Shown here piece after piece: positions 46,112-54,289 of a DNA stretch of 64,000 bases; within the stretch, counting starts at the first letter, position 1, and each line of letters starts with the position of its first letter. A program made the translations under genes and the position numbers. The DNA is from Ignavibacteriota bacterium. GTDB taxonomy: Bacteria > Bacteroidota > Ignavibacteria > Tepidaquicellales > Tepidaquicellaceae. The stretch lies in contig JAGQWH010000002.1 in NCBI GenBank assembly GCA_020437545.1, positions 1-64,000 of the forward strand. The letters are read 5' to 3'. The notes beneath the pieces were generated by a model. The model had not been told where the DNA came from. It saw only the letters and a program-made list of their open reading frames with translations, and ran no database searches.

Positions 46112-48187
46112 ATGCTGAAAAAAACTTTTAATCACAAAGCCGAAAACATTAATGAAAGTTCTGTAAGAAAAAATAAGTTCTTTCAGCCAAAGCTTTCGAT
46201 AAATCAACCCGGTGATATCCATGAACGGGAAGCAGATGCAATGGCGGATAAGGTCATGCGGATGCCAGTTAATGACAATGATATCTCATTTTTCAAACCT
46301 GCAGCATTTACATCAGTTCAGAGGAAATGCGCTCATTGTGAAGAAGAAGAAAAGCTTCAGAGAAAAGAACTGAATGATGAAAGCATTTCACCCGGAAAAG
46401 AATTTGAAGATTATACCGGGAAAATTTCCTCAGGAGGAAATGCTCTCAGCAGTGTTGCGAGAAAATTTTTTGAACCGCGGTTTGGATATGATTTTTCAGG
46501 TGTAAAGATACATACAGATTCCGCAGCGGCAAAGTCGGCTCAGAGCATTAATGCGCTTGCATATACAACGGGCAGCAATATCGTTTTCAATGAGAATCAG
46601 TTTTCACCTGAGACAGATAGCGGTAAGAGATTACTTGCTCATGAACTTACACATGTTATACAACAAAACAATCTTCCGAAATCATTACGATCCGGAACAA
46701 TTCAGAGAACACCCGATGATAAACATGACCTGACGGCAGTGAGCTTATCCGGCGATCATGTTCTTGAAAAGACATTTGACAATGAAGCTATTATAAGCAG
46801 GTCATCAAATTCAACCGGTGAACACGTCAGAAGGATCCAGGAAGCTTTGATACTGCTTGGGATAGAATTGCCTTCATTCGGAGCTGACGGAAAATTCGGA
46901 GCCGAGACGGAAAAAGCCGTTAAAGAATTTCAGCAGAAAGCTGATATGAGTGTTGTTGAATTTGACGGTATTGTTGGAAGAAAGACACTTGGATTACTTG
47001 ACATGAGTGTAAGGAACGGAGTGATATCATCCGATACGGATACTGCGGAAAAAGATTTTATACTTAAGGACAATAAAAAGAAAGCAGAAGATGAAGCATG
47101 CAAGGGAAAACCGGCAGATGAGGTCTGTCCCACAACGAATACGAAAGTCGATAATGGAGCAGATGAAGCGGCAAAGAGAATAGATAAAGTGATCGCAGAG
47201 CAGTTGCCTCCGAAGAAAACTGACAAAGCAGATTATCCGGAAATTTTCAGCACGCTGTTCAGAAATAATGACACCAGACCGGTTCAGGATACTTCCGATG
47301 AAGTGAAGAATAATTTCAATACCGTAAAAACTTTCATACTTAATTTAAAGACAGATCCTTCACACGTACGCTGCGGAACAGATTGCGACGGCGGCTGCAG
47401 AAGCGGTTCACCTGCTTATCATTCAAGAGCGGACGGAGCTCATATCATAACCTTCTGTCCGAAGTTTGAAACGCATCCGGAAAGAATTTCCATAGTCATA
47501 CATGAGTGTCATCATGCTTCAATACCGGGTTCAAAAGATATTGCTTACCAGCACAACAGATTAATAGATAAGCTTGACCATAATGAAGCTTTAAGGAATG
47601 CGGCATCATTCCATTTATATGCAGCGCTTGTGGAAGATCCGAAGAGTGACTTCATCGGACAGAAAGTCAAGGATGTAAATAAAATAGCAGATCCTAACCG
47701 AAAGAAGAACGTTGATAAATCAATAGCATTCATTGAGCAGTGGTTTGACCTTGTGACATTTGACATGTCAAACGTATCGAGCAATATGAGCAAGGCGCGG
47801 GAGAACGGTACTTATCCGCCTAAATCCCGGACGGACCTTATTAATAATGTCTATGTAAAATGGTTCCAGGTTACTCCTGCACCGAATAAACCGAAAGAAC
47901 AGGATGTCACAAAAGCCAAAGCTATAGAAGAGAGAAGCGTGAATATGGAAAAGACATTCGGCAAAGCTTTTTTAATTACTGAAACAGCCGGTCCAAGTGA
48001 ATGGGACAGAGGTCCCGGTATAAATATTAAATTGAATACAGCGCTTATGGATTTGGATGTAAATCATATGGTAATTGCCTTGCTCCAGGAGCTTGTTCAC
48101 GCGACTCCGGATATCAGCGCTGAGAGCGAGCCATTGTATGTTGGTACGATCAATGATATAAGGAATACGAGAAAGCTTGCGCCATGA
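46112..48187 (+). CDS. Candidate eCIS cargo B: leader, DUF4157, PG-binding and aspzincin-like metalloprotease
   Basis: 691 residues. The same leader as cargo A is present: FFQPKL at 23-28, EADAMADKVM and CxxC at 73/76 with Glu4. DUF4157 has HELTH at 177-181. A PG_binding_1 module lies at about 235-297 (HVRRIQEALILLG, FGAETEKAVKEFQ). At about 400-510 a metalloprotease has HECHH (464-468), then GSKDIAY with Asp476, and NEALRNAASFHLYA, the order seen in M35 (aspzincin) enzymes. The C-terminus repeats a degenerate version (QELVHA, then VGTINDI). Cysteines cluster at CGTDCDGGC. It has no signal peptide and lies 22 bases after cargo A. Confidence 0.75.
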   Translation: MLKKTFNHKAENINESSVRKNKFFQPKLSINQPGDIHEREADAMADKVMRMPVNDNDISFFKPAAFTSVQRKCAHCEEEEKLQRKELNDESISPGKEFEDYTGKISSGGNALSSVARKFFEPRFGYDFSGVKIHTDSAAAKSAQSINALAYTTGSNIVFNENQFSPETDSGKRLLAHELTHVIQQNNLPKSLRSGTIQRTPDDKHDLTAVSLSGDHVLEKTFDNEAIISRSSNSTGEHVRRIQEALILLGIELPSFGADGKFGAETEKAVKEFQQKADMSVVEFDGIVGRKTLGLLDMSVRNGVISSDTDTAEKDFILKDNKKKAEDEACKGKPADEVCPTTNTKVDNGADEAAKRIDKVIAEQLPPKKTDKADYPEIFSTLFRNNDTRPVQDTSDEVKNNFNTVKTFILNLKTDPSHVRCGTDCDGGCRSGSPAYHSRADGAHIITFCPKFETHPERISIVIHECHHASIPGSKDIAYQHNRLIDKLDHNEALRNAASFHLYAALVEDPKSDFIGQKVKDVNKIADPNRKKNVDKSIAFIEQWFDLVTFDMSNVSSNMSKARENGTYPPKSRTDLINNVYVKWFQVTPAPNKPKEQDVTKAKAIEERSVNMEKTFGKAFLITETAGPSEWDRGPGINIKLNTALMDLDVNHMVIALLQELVHATPDISAESEPLYVGTINDIRNTRKLAP

Positions 48188-48193
48188 AATAGG

Positions 48194-48249
48194 AATTACG
48201 AATTAAGAATTACGAATTAAGAATTACGGATTCCGGATTACAAATTTTG
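48194..48249. repeat. Heptamer tandem array (AATTACG/AATTAAG type, 8 units)
   Basis: AATTACG and AATTAAG alternate over five units, then GATTCCG, GATTACA and AATTTTG. It begins six bases after the cargo B stop codon. Confidence 0.9.
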
Positions 48250-48255
48250 TACTCT

Positions 48256-48277
48256 CTCCCAAACTGGGGTTTGGGAG
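48256..48277. other. Nine-pair hairpin between cargo B and cargo C genes
   Basis: CTCCCAAAC (48256-48264) pairs perfectly with GTTTGGGAG (48269-48277) around a four-base loop. No T-run follows, so it is not a typical terminator. Its GC-rich sequence contrasts with the surrounding AT-rich DNA. Confidence 0.6.
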
Positions 48278-48295
48278 GGGTAGGAAAATGTAATA

Positions 48296-48324
48296 CTTAG
48301 AGTCTTAGAGTCTTTGTGGCAAAA
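48296..48324. repeat. Dispersed 29-base repeat, copy B (inverted copy at 1973-2001)
   Basis: Reverse complement of 1973-2001 with two mismatches in 29 bases. It lies directly before the cargo C gene. Confidence 0.75.
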
Positions 48325-48332
48325 GAAAAGTT

Positions 48333-49010
48333 ATGAAAGCATTCGAAAAAAATATTACGGAAAGTAAACAAACGAAGAGCGGAAAGTTGTTCTTTCAGCC
48401 AAAGCTGTCAGTCAATCAGCACGGTGATAAATATGAACAGGAAGCTGACCGGACTTCTGATAAAATTATGCATAAAGGTTTTGAACTTTCAGAAGATCAT
48501 TTTTTTAAGCCTGATACAATGGTTCATAATAAAATTCAAAGGCAGGAAAAAGAGCCGGAAACAGAGGAGGAAAAGAAAGATGTAAATGTCTTACCGGATG
48601 AGTTTGACAGAAGAATAGATTATTTTGAAATGACCCGTCCATTTTACAGCCGGGGAGCATCGAGCATGCTTCAGTTTGATGACGGAATGGGAAGTTCGAT
48701 CGGTCATGCATGGAAAAACAATTATAATTTCTTTTTCAATTTCGGATTCGGAGACAGTCATTCTGCAGATGCGGCAAATTTCTTTACACCATTTACTATA
48801 GACTCGGCATTGAAACATGATTTTCCTTCGGCTTCGGAGATATTTGAGAGAGATGCTGACATATCTTCTATCATAATCAGCCCAACAGTTTTCAGTTTTG
48901 ACTTACAGGATATTCCGGGAACCATAAGAGCGCCTTTCCTGAACATATTCGGCGGAGGACAGCCTAATCCATATTCAAAGAAAAAGATCCGCAGAAAAAG
49001 TAAAGACTAA
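48333..49010 (+). CDS. Candidate eCIS cargo C: shared leader without DUF4157
   Basis: 225 residues. Residues about 20-70 repeat the leader of cargos A and B: FFQPKLSVN, then YEQEADRTSDKIM and KIQRQ, but the CxxC is missing. The DUF4157 domain with HELTH is absent. Instead residues about 95-205 form an unrecognised domain rich in Phe, Gly and Asp (EMTRPFYSRGASSML, FFFNFGFGDSHSADAANFF), ending in a basic tail KKKIRRKSKD. Function unknown. That the leader persists without the protease domain suggests it is a separate module. Confidence 0.65.
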   Translation: MKAFEKNITESKQTKSGKLFFQPKLSVNQHGDKYEQEADRTSDKIMHKGFELSEDHFFKPDTMVHNKIQRQEKEPETEEEKKDVNVLPDEFDRRIDYFEMTRPFYSRGASSMLQFDDGMGSSIGHAWKNNYNFFFNFGFGDSHSADAANFFTPFTIDSALKHDFPSASEIFERDADISSIIISPTVFSFDLQDIPGTIRAPFLNIFGGGQPNPYSKKKIRRKSKD

Positions 49011-49027
49011 TAAGATGGACATTTAAC

Positions 49028-49055
49028 AATTCCAAATTGAAAATTACAAATAGCA
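49028..49055. repeat. Degenerate heptamer array (AATTGAA type, 4 units)
   Basis: AATTCCA, AATTGAA, AATTACA, AATAGCA in the gap before the ATPase gene. Confidence 0.6.
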
Positions 49056-49092
49056 GAAATACATTAAGCTTTCTTTTAATCAATTTTAATAC

Positions 49093-50409
49093 ATGGACAT
49101 AACCGGCGATCTGGATTATCTGAAAGAGATAATTTCGCAGAGATTGAAACATTACGTTTCTACGGATGAAAATGAAAACATGTCTGCAGATTTAAAAGCT
49201 GACGGGAGAGAGTTCTCGATTGGAAATGTTAGAGAACTGCAAGGGACATCCGGAGCCGAACAGCTGATACTGGTTTTAAGCTTAGCACCGCATATCATTC
49301 CGAATTTTTTTGGTTCGATAATACAGGAGCATTTTCCGCAGGGAGGAGACTTTCCGGAATTCGGAGGAGTAAAAGGAACGAATCAGAGAGGCATGCTTCC
49401 GACAGGTGAAACTGTACAGTTCATACTGGCGGGAAGTGACGTTGATAAACGAATAGAGATCATGAATTATTTTACGCAGGATCATTTGTTTCACAAACTC
49501 GGACTATTATCTCTCGAAAAGCTTAAGGAAGGCGAGCCGGCAATGAGCGGACGGATTGTAATGTCACCGGAGTGGGTGGAATATTTACTTACGGGTGAGA
49601 TGCCGGCTATCTCGTTCAGTCAGGACTTTCCCGCAGGTATACTCGAAACCAAGATGAACTGGGAAGATCTTGTGATCCATTCGCACACAAGGGACCTGCT
49701 TAATGACATCAAGGACTGGCTTGCACACCGTGACAAGATCTATACGGATGAGATACTTTCACCCAAAATCAGAAAAGGTTACCGAGCATTATTCTTCGGA
49801 CCTCCCGGAACGGGGAAAACTCTCACAGCATCACTTCTCGGTAAAGAGTTTAGTAAACCGGTTTACAGGATCGATCTTTCGATGGTTGTATCAAAGTATA
49901 TCGGGGAAACCGAAAAGAACCTGAGCAGGGTTTTTGACAAGGCAATGAACAAGGACTGGATATTATTCTTTGATGAAGCAGACGCATTGTTCACAAAGAG
50001 GACGGGTGTTCAGAGTTCGCATGACAGGTATGCAAATCAGGAAGTCTCGTACTTGCTGCAGAGGGTGGAAGAATTCACAGGACTACTGATACTCGCATCA
50101 AATTTTAAATCCAACATAGATGAAGCATTTGTAAGAAGGTTCAATTCCATTATACATTTCCCGAAACCTGATGCCCGTGAAAGGCTGAGGATCTGGCAGA
50201 ACTGCATTCCGGATAAACTTAAATTATCAGGGGATGTACAGATAGAAAGCATTTCAAACAAGTATGAGCTTACCGGTGCGATGATAGTGAATGTAGTTCA
50301 GTATGCGGCAATAAAAACATTTGCACTGGGCGGTAATGAGATGACCACACAGTTATTGCTTGAAGGGATAAGGAAAGAACTTCATAAGGAAGAGAAGTCG
50401 ATGTATTAA
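49093..50409 (+). CDS. eCIS AAA+ ATPase (Pvc15-like)
   Basis: 438 residues. After an N-terminal domain (1 to about 190) lies an AAA+ module with Walker A GPPGTGKT at 236-243, Walker B ILFFDEAD at 290-297, and the arginine-finger region NIDEAFVRRFN near 345. Pvc15/Afp15-type ATPases are required for cargo loading or particle assembly and are thought to handle effectors in the cytoplasm. The last gene of the cluster, it follows the three candidate cargo genes directly, which supports a loading role. Confidence 0.92.
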   Translation: MDITGDLDYLKEIISQRLKHYVSTDENENMSADLKADGREFSIGNVRELQGTSGAEQLILVLSLAPHIIPNFFGSIIQEHFPQGGDFPEFGGVKGTNQRGMLPTGETVQFILAGSDVDKRIEIMNYFTQDHLFHKLGLLSLEKLKEGEPAMSGRIVMSPEWVEYLLTGEMPAISFSQDFPAGILETKMNWEDLVIHSHTRDLLNDIKDWLAHRDKIYTDEILSPKIRKGYRALFFGPPGTGKTLTASLLGKEFSKPVYRIDLSMVVSKYIGETEKNLSRVFDKAMNKDWILFFDEADALFTKRTGVQSSHDRYANQEVSYLLQRVEEFTGLLILASNFKSNIDEAFVRRFNSIIHFPKPDARERLRIWQNCIPDKLKLSGDVQIESISNKYELTGAMIVNVVQYAAIKTFALGGNEMTTQLLLEGIRKELHKEEKSMY

Positions 50410-50413
50410 GAGC

Positions 50414-50455
50414 AGTTAAAAGTTGAAAGTTGAAAGTTGAAAGTTGAAAGTTATG
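50414..50455. repeat. Heptamer tandem array (AGTTGAA type, 6 units)
   Basis: AGTTAAA, AGTTGAA four times, AGTTATG, starting five bases after the ATPase stop. Confidence 0.92.
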
Positions 50456-50786
50456 AATTATTCTATGATTTTAATGAATAATCAATTTCTTTTTTAATAT
50501 ATCAAAAATTTTAGTTGAACTTTTTTCATCTTATATCTTATCGGACCAATGTCTGAAATTCTGTGCATTGCTTTTTAAATATTCAAAAAATAAATTGCAA
50601 AAGCACTTATAACTGTTCATTAAAAATTTTAATTAAAAGAAGAGCATTCCCCAATCCGCCGCGGCGGGTAAATTCTTGCAATGCACTCTTAGCAGACTCA
50701 ATCAAAATGTTTTTAGATATGGATTTTATTAAAATTGTTTTATACGTTTCCCTAATTATTACTTTTGCAAAAAAATAATATTTCCC
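50456..50786. other. Gap after the eCIS cluster
   Basis: Holds no supported gene. A 71-codon frame at 50563-50778 has no family features and contains a GC-rich palindrome CCGCCGCGGCGG (50656-50667), a small intergenic element similar to the snippet near 2042. No terminator was found after the ATPase gene. Confidence 0.5.
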
Positions 50787-52100
50787 ATGAATAAGAGTAA
50801 ACTCTCAACAATAATATTATACTTTTCGATACTTCTCTTCACAATTGCATTCAACTTTTCGGATCATGGAACCGGCGGGTGGACGCAGCAGTTTTTTCCT
50901 AATTTAAACGGCAGAGTAATTTCGGATATTTGCTTTACAGATAGCTTGAATGGGTATGCAACTGGTACCGTTTCTTTTGATCCGAATTATTTTTTAAAAA
51001 CTACAGATAGCGGAAACAATTGGTTCATTGTTGACAGCGTGGTTTCTAGATTAACTCAAATTCAATTTTTAAATGATAGTATTGGATTTGCTGCCGGAGC
51101 AAGAATATACAAGACCACTAATAAAGGAATTAACTGGAATCAGTTACCAGGAATACTTGGAAGGGAAATTAGTATAATAAATGAAGACACATTGTTTGTT
51201 GCGAATGATGATGTTTTTGATGGAGGAGTATTCCGGAGTACTGATGGCGGTAACACCTGGGTTCGGTTGTATTTTCAATTTATGCAAAATCCAAAAAAAA
51301 TATATATGTATAATTCCAGAATTGGGTTTATGACTAATGACACTTATTTAAAAAAGACAACAGATGGTGGTTCGAACTGGGTAAGTAATTCAGGCGGAGC
51401 GTATTTGGATATTTATTTCATTGATAGTCTGACAGGATGGAAATCTTATGGAAATTTTAAAAAAACAACTGACGGAGGAATAACCTGGCAGACATATTCA
51501 TTACCTTCAGGAGGAATAATATCTATTTCCAGTAGTCATCACTTTAAAGTTCTAAATATTGATACATTATGGAGTGTTGGCTCTAGCGCTTTATATGGCG
51601 CAACTTACAGAGGGTTGTTAAATATTTCTACAGACGGGGGTATCACATGGGGTTACCAACAGCCTGATACAAGTATAAGAATAGGAGGTTACGATTATGT
51701 AAATTTTGTAAATAAAAATAATGGTTGGGCGTATTATCCTTTAAGTGGTATTCATACAAATATAGGCGGCGATACAACTATATACACAGGCATAGTAAAA
51801 CAAACTGCAGTAATTCCCGAAGATTTTTCATTACATCAGAATTATCCCAATCCATTCAACCCACGGACGATCATCCCGTTCAGTTTAAAGAAAAGCGCAT
51901 TTGTTAAGCTTACAGCATTTGACATAACCGGGAAAGAAGTTCAAAATCTTGTAAATGGCAGATATGAAGCAGGTGAATATGAAGTTGACTTTATGGGAAA
52001 GTTCATGCCATCAGGAGTATATTTTTACCGGATAGAGATCCCGGATAATAATTCCGGTATTTATTATACAGAAACGAAGAGTATGATGCTGATCAAGTAA
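50787..52100 (+). CDS. Secreted Ycf48/BNR-repeat protein with C-terminal type A sorting domain
   Basis: 437 residues. The N-terminus is a signal peptide (MNKSKLSTIILYFSILLFTIAF). At least six short repeats of the form TDxGxxW (TTDSGNNW, TTNKGINW, STDGGNTW, TTDGGSNW, TTDGGITW, STDGGITW) indicate a beta-propeller of the Ycf48/BNR type. The last 80 residues are a sorting domain with NYPNPFNP near 355, FDITGKEV and SGVYFYRIE, as exported by type IX secretion in FCB bacteria. The partner or substrate is unknown. It is unlikely to be part of the eCIS, since it is exported by the Sec/T9SS route. Confidence 0.85.
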   Translation: MNKSKLSTIILYFSILLFTIAFNFSDHGTGGWTQQFFPNLNGRVISDICFTDSLNGYATGTVSFDPNYFLKTTDSGNNWFIVDSVVSRLTQIQFLNDSIGFAAGARIYKTTNKGINWNQLPGILGREISIINEDTLFVANDDVFDGGVFRSTDGGNTWVRLYFQFMQNPKKIYMYNSRIGFMTNDTYLKKTTDGGSNWVSNSGGAYLDIYFIDSLTGWKSYGNFKKTTDGGITWQTYSLPSGGIISISSSHHFKVLNIDTLWSVGSSALYGATYRGLLNISTDGGITWGYQQPDTSIRIGGYDYVNFVNKNNGWAYYPLSGIHTNIGGDTTIYTGIVKQTAVIPEDFSLHQNYPNPFNPRTIIPFSLKKSAFVKLTAFDITGKEVQNLVNGRYEAGEYEVDFMGKFMPSGVYFYRIEIPDNNSGIYYTETKSMMLIK

Positions 52101-52382
52101 AAAATTTACCGTAAGTGTGAAAGTATTTATACTGGTTTAAAAAAAGCAATAAACAAAACCTCTTAATCTAATCTTCAAAACCAAATCATCACTTTGCTTT
52201 TAGTCTAATCAATTTTTCAGAAAATTACTGAATACCATAAATTAGTAACCTCAGATATAAGAATATTCATTACTTAAGAATTAATAAAAAATTAACATGG
52301 GAATATAATAACAAAATCCCATCCCATTTTTTCCAAATCCTCCCGAAAGTTTAAATAATCCCACTTTTATTGAAATTAATGT
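52101..52382. other. Gap upstream of the dcw promoter
   Basis: AT-rich intergenic DNA of about 280 bases with no heptamer array, no gene and no clear terminator for the gene before it. Confidence 0.5.
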
Positions 52383-52412
52383 TTGACATTAATATTATTT
52401 TGCGTATTTTTG
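52383..52412 (+). promoter_or_regulatory. Bacteroidota-type promoter of the dcw cluster
   Basis: TTG at 52383-52385, exactly 19 bases, then TATTTTTG at 52405-52412: a perfect match to TTG-N19-TANNTTTG. The start point should fall near 52418, about 120 bases before mraZ. Confidence 0.8.
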
Positions 52413-52421
52413 TATATAAAG

Positions 52422-52446
52422 TGGGGAAAAGTGGGGGGAAGTGGTG
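52422..52446 (+). promoter_or_regulatory. MraZ operator (three direct repeats)
   Basis: TGGGG (52422-52426), TGGGG (52432-52436) and TGGTG (52442-52446) are spaced by exactly five bases each, the arrangement bound by MraZ in other bacteria. The repeats begin about ten bases after the promoter -7 box, so MraZ bound here should block transcription of its own operon. Confidence 0.82.
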
Positions 52447-52539
52447 ATTAATTTTTCATTAAATTTTTTACTTGTATCACGAAAAATATCATCACTGAAC
52501 TCCACTTATTTATAAAGAACTTTCAACCAAAATCAACCA

Positions 52540-52995
52540 ATGTTTACAGGACACTCAATCTGCAGTTTAGATGCAAAGTCCAGAATAATTTTACCTGCAA
52601 AATTCAGGAAATATATAAAACCTGAAGCAGAGAATAAACTTATTCTGACACGCGGAATGGATAAGTGTCTTTTGGTTTATCCACAGGATGAATGGCAGAA
52701 AGTAGCGGCAGGACTCACCAGATATAATCAATTTAATTCCGAACAGAGATTTTTTATAAGGCAGTTTTTAAATTTTGTAAATGAATGTGAGCTTGATTCA
52801 CAAAACAGAATTTTAATTCCACCGCAGCTTGTACAGTTTGCAAATCTGAAAAAAGATGTAACGGTACTTGGTCAGCTTAATAAGATGGAAATATGGGATC
52901 CTGAAATTAAAGAGGAATATGATAATTCGATGCCGAACAGTTATGAAGAAATAGCTGAAAAAGTTTCAGAGATAATCAATGCGCCGGTATTATAA
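52540..52995 (+). CDS. mraZ: Transcriptional regulator MraZ
   Basis: 151 residues with two AbrB/SpoVT-like halves: MFTGHSICSLDAKSRIILPAKFR and CELDSQNRILIPPQLVQF. MraZ forms large rings and binds TGGGN repeats to regulate the dcw cluster. The matching repeats are present at 52422-52446, so autoregulation is likely. First gene of the cell division and wall cluster; rsmH follows after 12 bases. Confidence 0.95.
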   Translation: MFTGHSICSLDAKSRIILPAKFRKYIKPEAENKLILTRGMDKCLLVYPQDEWQKVAAGLTRYNQFNSEQRFFIRQFLNFVNECELDSQNRILIPPQLVQFANLKKDVTVLGQLNKMEIWDPEIKEEYDNSMPNSYEEIAEKVSEIINAPVL

Positions 52996-53007
52996 TGTTA
53001 ATGGAAT

Positions 53008-53946
53008 ATGCAATCGGAAACATTTCACATCCCGGTTCTTTCACATGAAGCCATTGAGCTGCTGATCAATGAAGATATAAAAGAGCACATACTTGTTGAT
53101 GGCACATTAGGCGGCGGCGGATACACGAAACTGATTTGTGAAAAGTTAAATGGTTACGGAACAGTCATCTCAATAGATAAGGATCTGAATGCTCTTGAAT
53201 ATTCTGAAAATATGCTGAAAGATCTTAATTGTAACATCGAGTTTATAAACGGAAATTTTGGTGAACTTGGGAGCATATTAAAGGAAACAGGAATTGAAAA
53301 GGTAACCGGAATAGTACTTGATCTGGGGCTTTCATCATATCAGCTCGAAGCGGAAGACGGATTCAGTTTTATGAAGGATACGGATCTTGACATGAGGGCA
53401 TTCAAAAAAGAAGATTTAAAGGCTTCAGAAGTTTTAAACAGTTACACAAAAGAAGAGCTCATGGATATATTTGAAAAATACGGAGAGATAGGAAATGCTG
53501 AAAGGCTTGTCAAAGCGATATTATTAAAAAGAAGGAATAAAAAATTCAGGACAACTTTTGATCTGAATGAAGTTGTAAATTCTGAATATAGTCTGAACAA
53601 GAAAAATCAGATAGATTTTCTGGCTAAGATTTATCAAGCATTGAGAATAAAAGTAAACAATGAGTTAAAGAATCTGGAAAATGTTTTAATGGATTCGGTT
53701 GAATTTGTAATAAAAGGAGGAAGAATAGTAATTATATCATATCATTCACTGGAAGACAGAATAGTAAAAAATTTTTTCAGAGACAGCGCTTCGAAGCATA
53801 TCAAATCCGACAGCCCCTATGGAGATGAAGAGAAAATCCCGGAATTAAAGATCATAACAAAAAAAGCATTAGTTCCATCACATACTGAAATTAAAACAAA
53901 CAGCAGATCGAGAAGTGCAAAGCTGAGAGCTGCTGAAATCATTTAA
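53008..53946 (+). CDS. rsmH: 16S rRNA (cytosine-1402 N4) methyltransferase
   Basis: SAM-dependent enzyme (MraW) that modifies the ribosomal P site. 312 residues with FHIPVLSHEAIELL, the SAM loop VDGTLGGGGYTKLI, the LDLGLSSYQLE motif and the C-terminal ISYHSLEDRIVKNFF. It is in its usual place after mraZ. Confidence 0.96.
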   Translation: MQSETFHIPVLSHEAIELLINEDIKEHILVDGTLGGGGYTKLICEKLNGYGTVISIDKDLNALEYSENMLKDLNCNIEFINGNFGELGSILKETGIEKVTGIVLDLGLSSYQLEAEDGFSFMKDTDLDMRAFKKEDLKASEVLNSYTKEELMDIFEKYGEIGNAERLVKAILLKRRNKKFRTTFDLNEVVNSEYSLNKKNQIDFLAKIYQALRIKVNNELKNLENVLMDSVEFVIKGGRIVIISYHSLEDRIVKNFFRDSASKHIKSDSPYGDEEKIPELKIITKKALVPSHTEIKTNSRSRSAKLRAAEII

Positions 53947-53962
53947 AAAAAATAATGAAATC

Positions 53963-54280
53963 ATGAACTCAAAAAGACAAAAAAGTAAAAAGATCTCAAT
54001 TTTTTATTTTCTCATCATGCTGGTTATTACAGCAGTGATAACTGTGATATACATTAATAATTCAATAGAGGTCAATCAGCTGGCAATGGGTAATAATGAA
54101 TTAAAAGAACAGATCAAGAAGAGTGTTGAGTCAAATGATCTTTTAAGAAGTGAAGTGGAAAGACTGAGCAGCTTTGAAAGGATAAGATCCATTGCTAAAG
54201 AAAAATTCGAGCTGACATATCAGGAAAATTCGGTAGATGAAAACAATAACATAGTTTTAAGCAAACAAGAGATTAAATAG
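53963..54280 (+). CDS. ftsL: FtsL-like cell division protein
   Basis: 105 residues with a basic N-terminus, one transmembrane helix (about 12-31) and a periplasmic coiled coil (about 35-75: MGNNELKEQIKKSVESNDLLRSEVERL). Sequence conservation in FtsL is low; the assignment rests on topology and on position between rsmH and the division PBP. Confidence 0.78.
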   Translation: MNSKRQKSKKISIFYFLIMLVITAVITVIYINNSIEVNQLAMGNNELKEQIKKSVESNDLLRSEVERLSSFERIRSIAKEKFELTYQENSVDENNNIVLSKQEIK

Positions 54281-54289
54281 ATATGTAAA

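Noticed and set aside
24267-50409. Prophage
   Set aside because: There are tail-type genes only: no terminase, portal, capsid, integrase or replication genes, and a Pvc15-type ATPase is present.
50563-50778. 71-codon open frame after the eCIS cluster
   Set aside because: No family features, odd composition, and it runs through a GC-rich intergenic palindrome; likely a chance frame.
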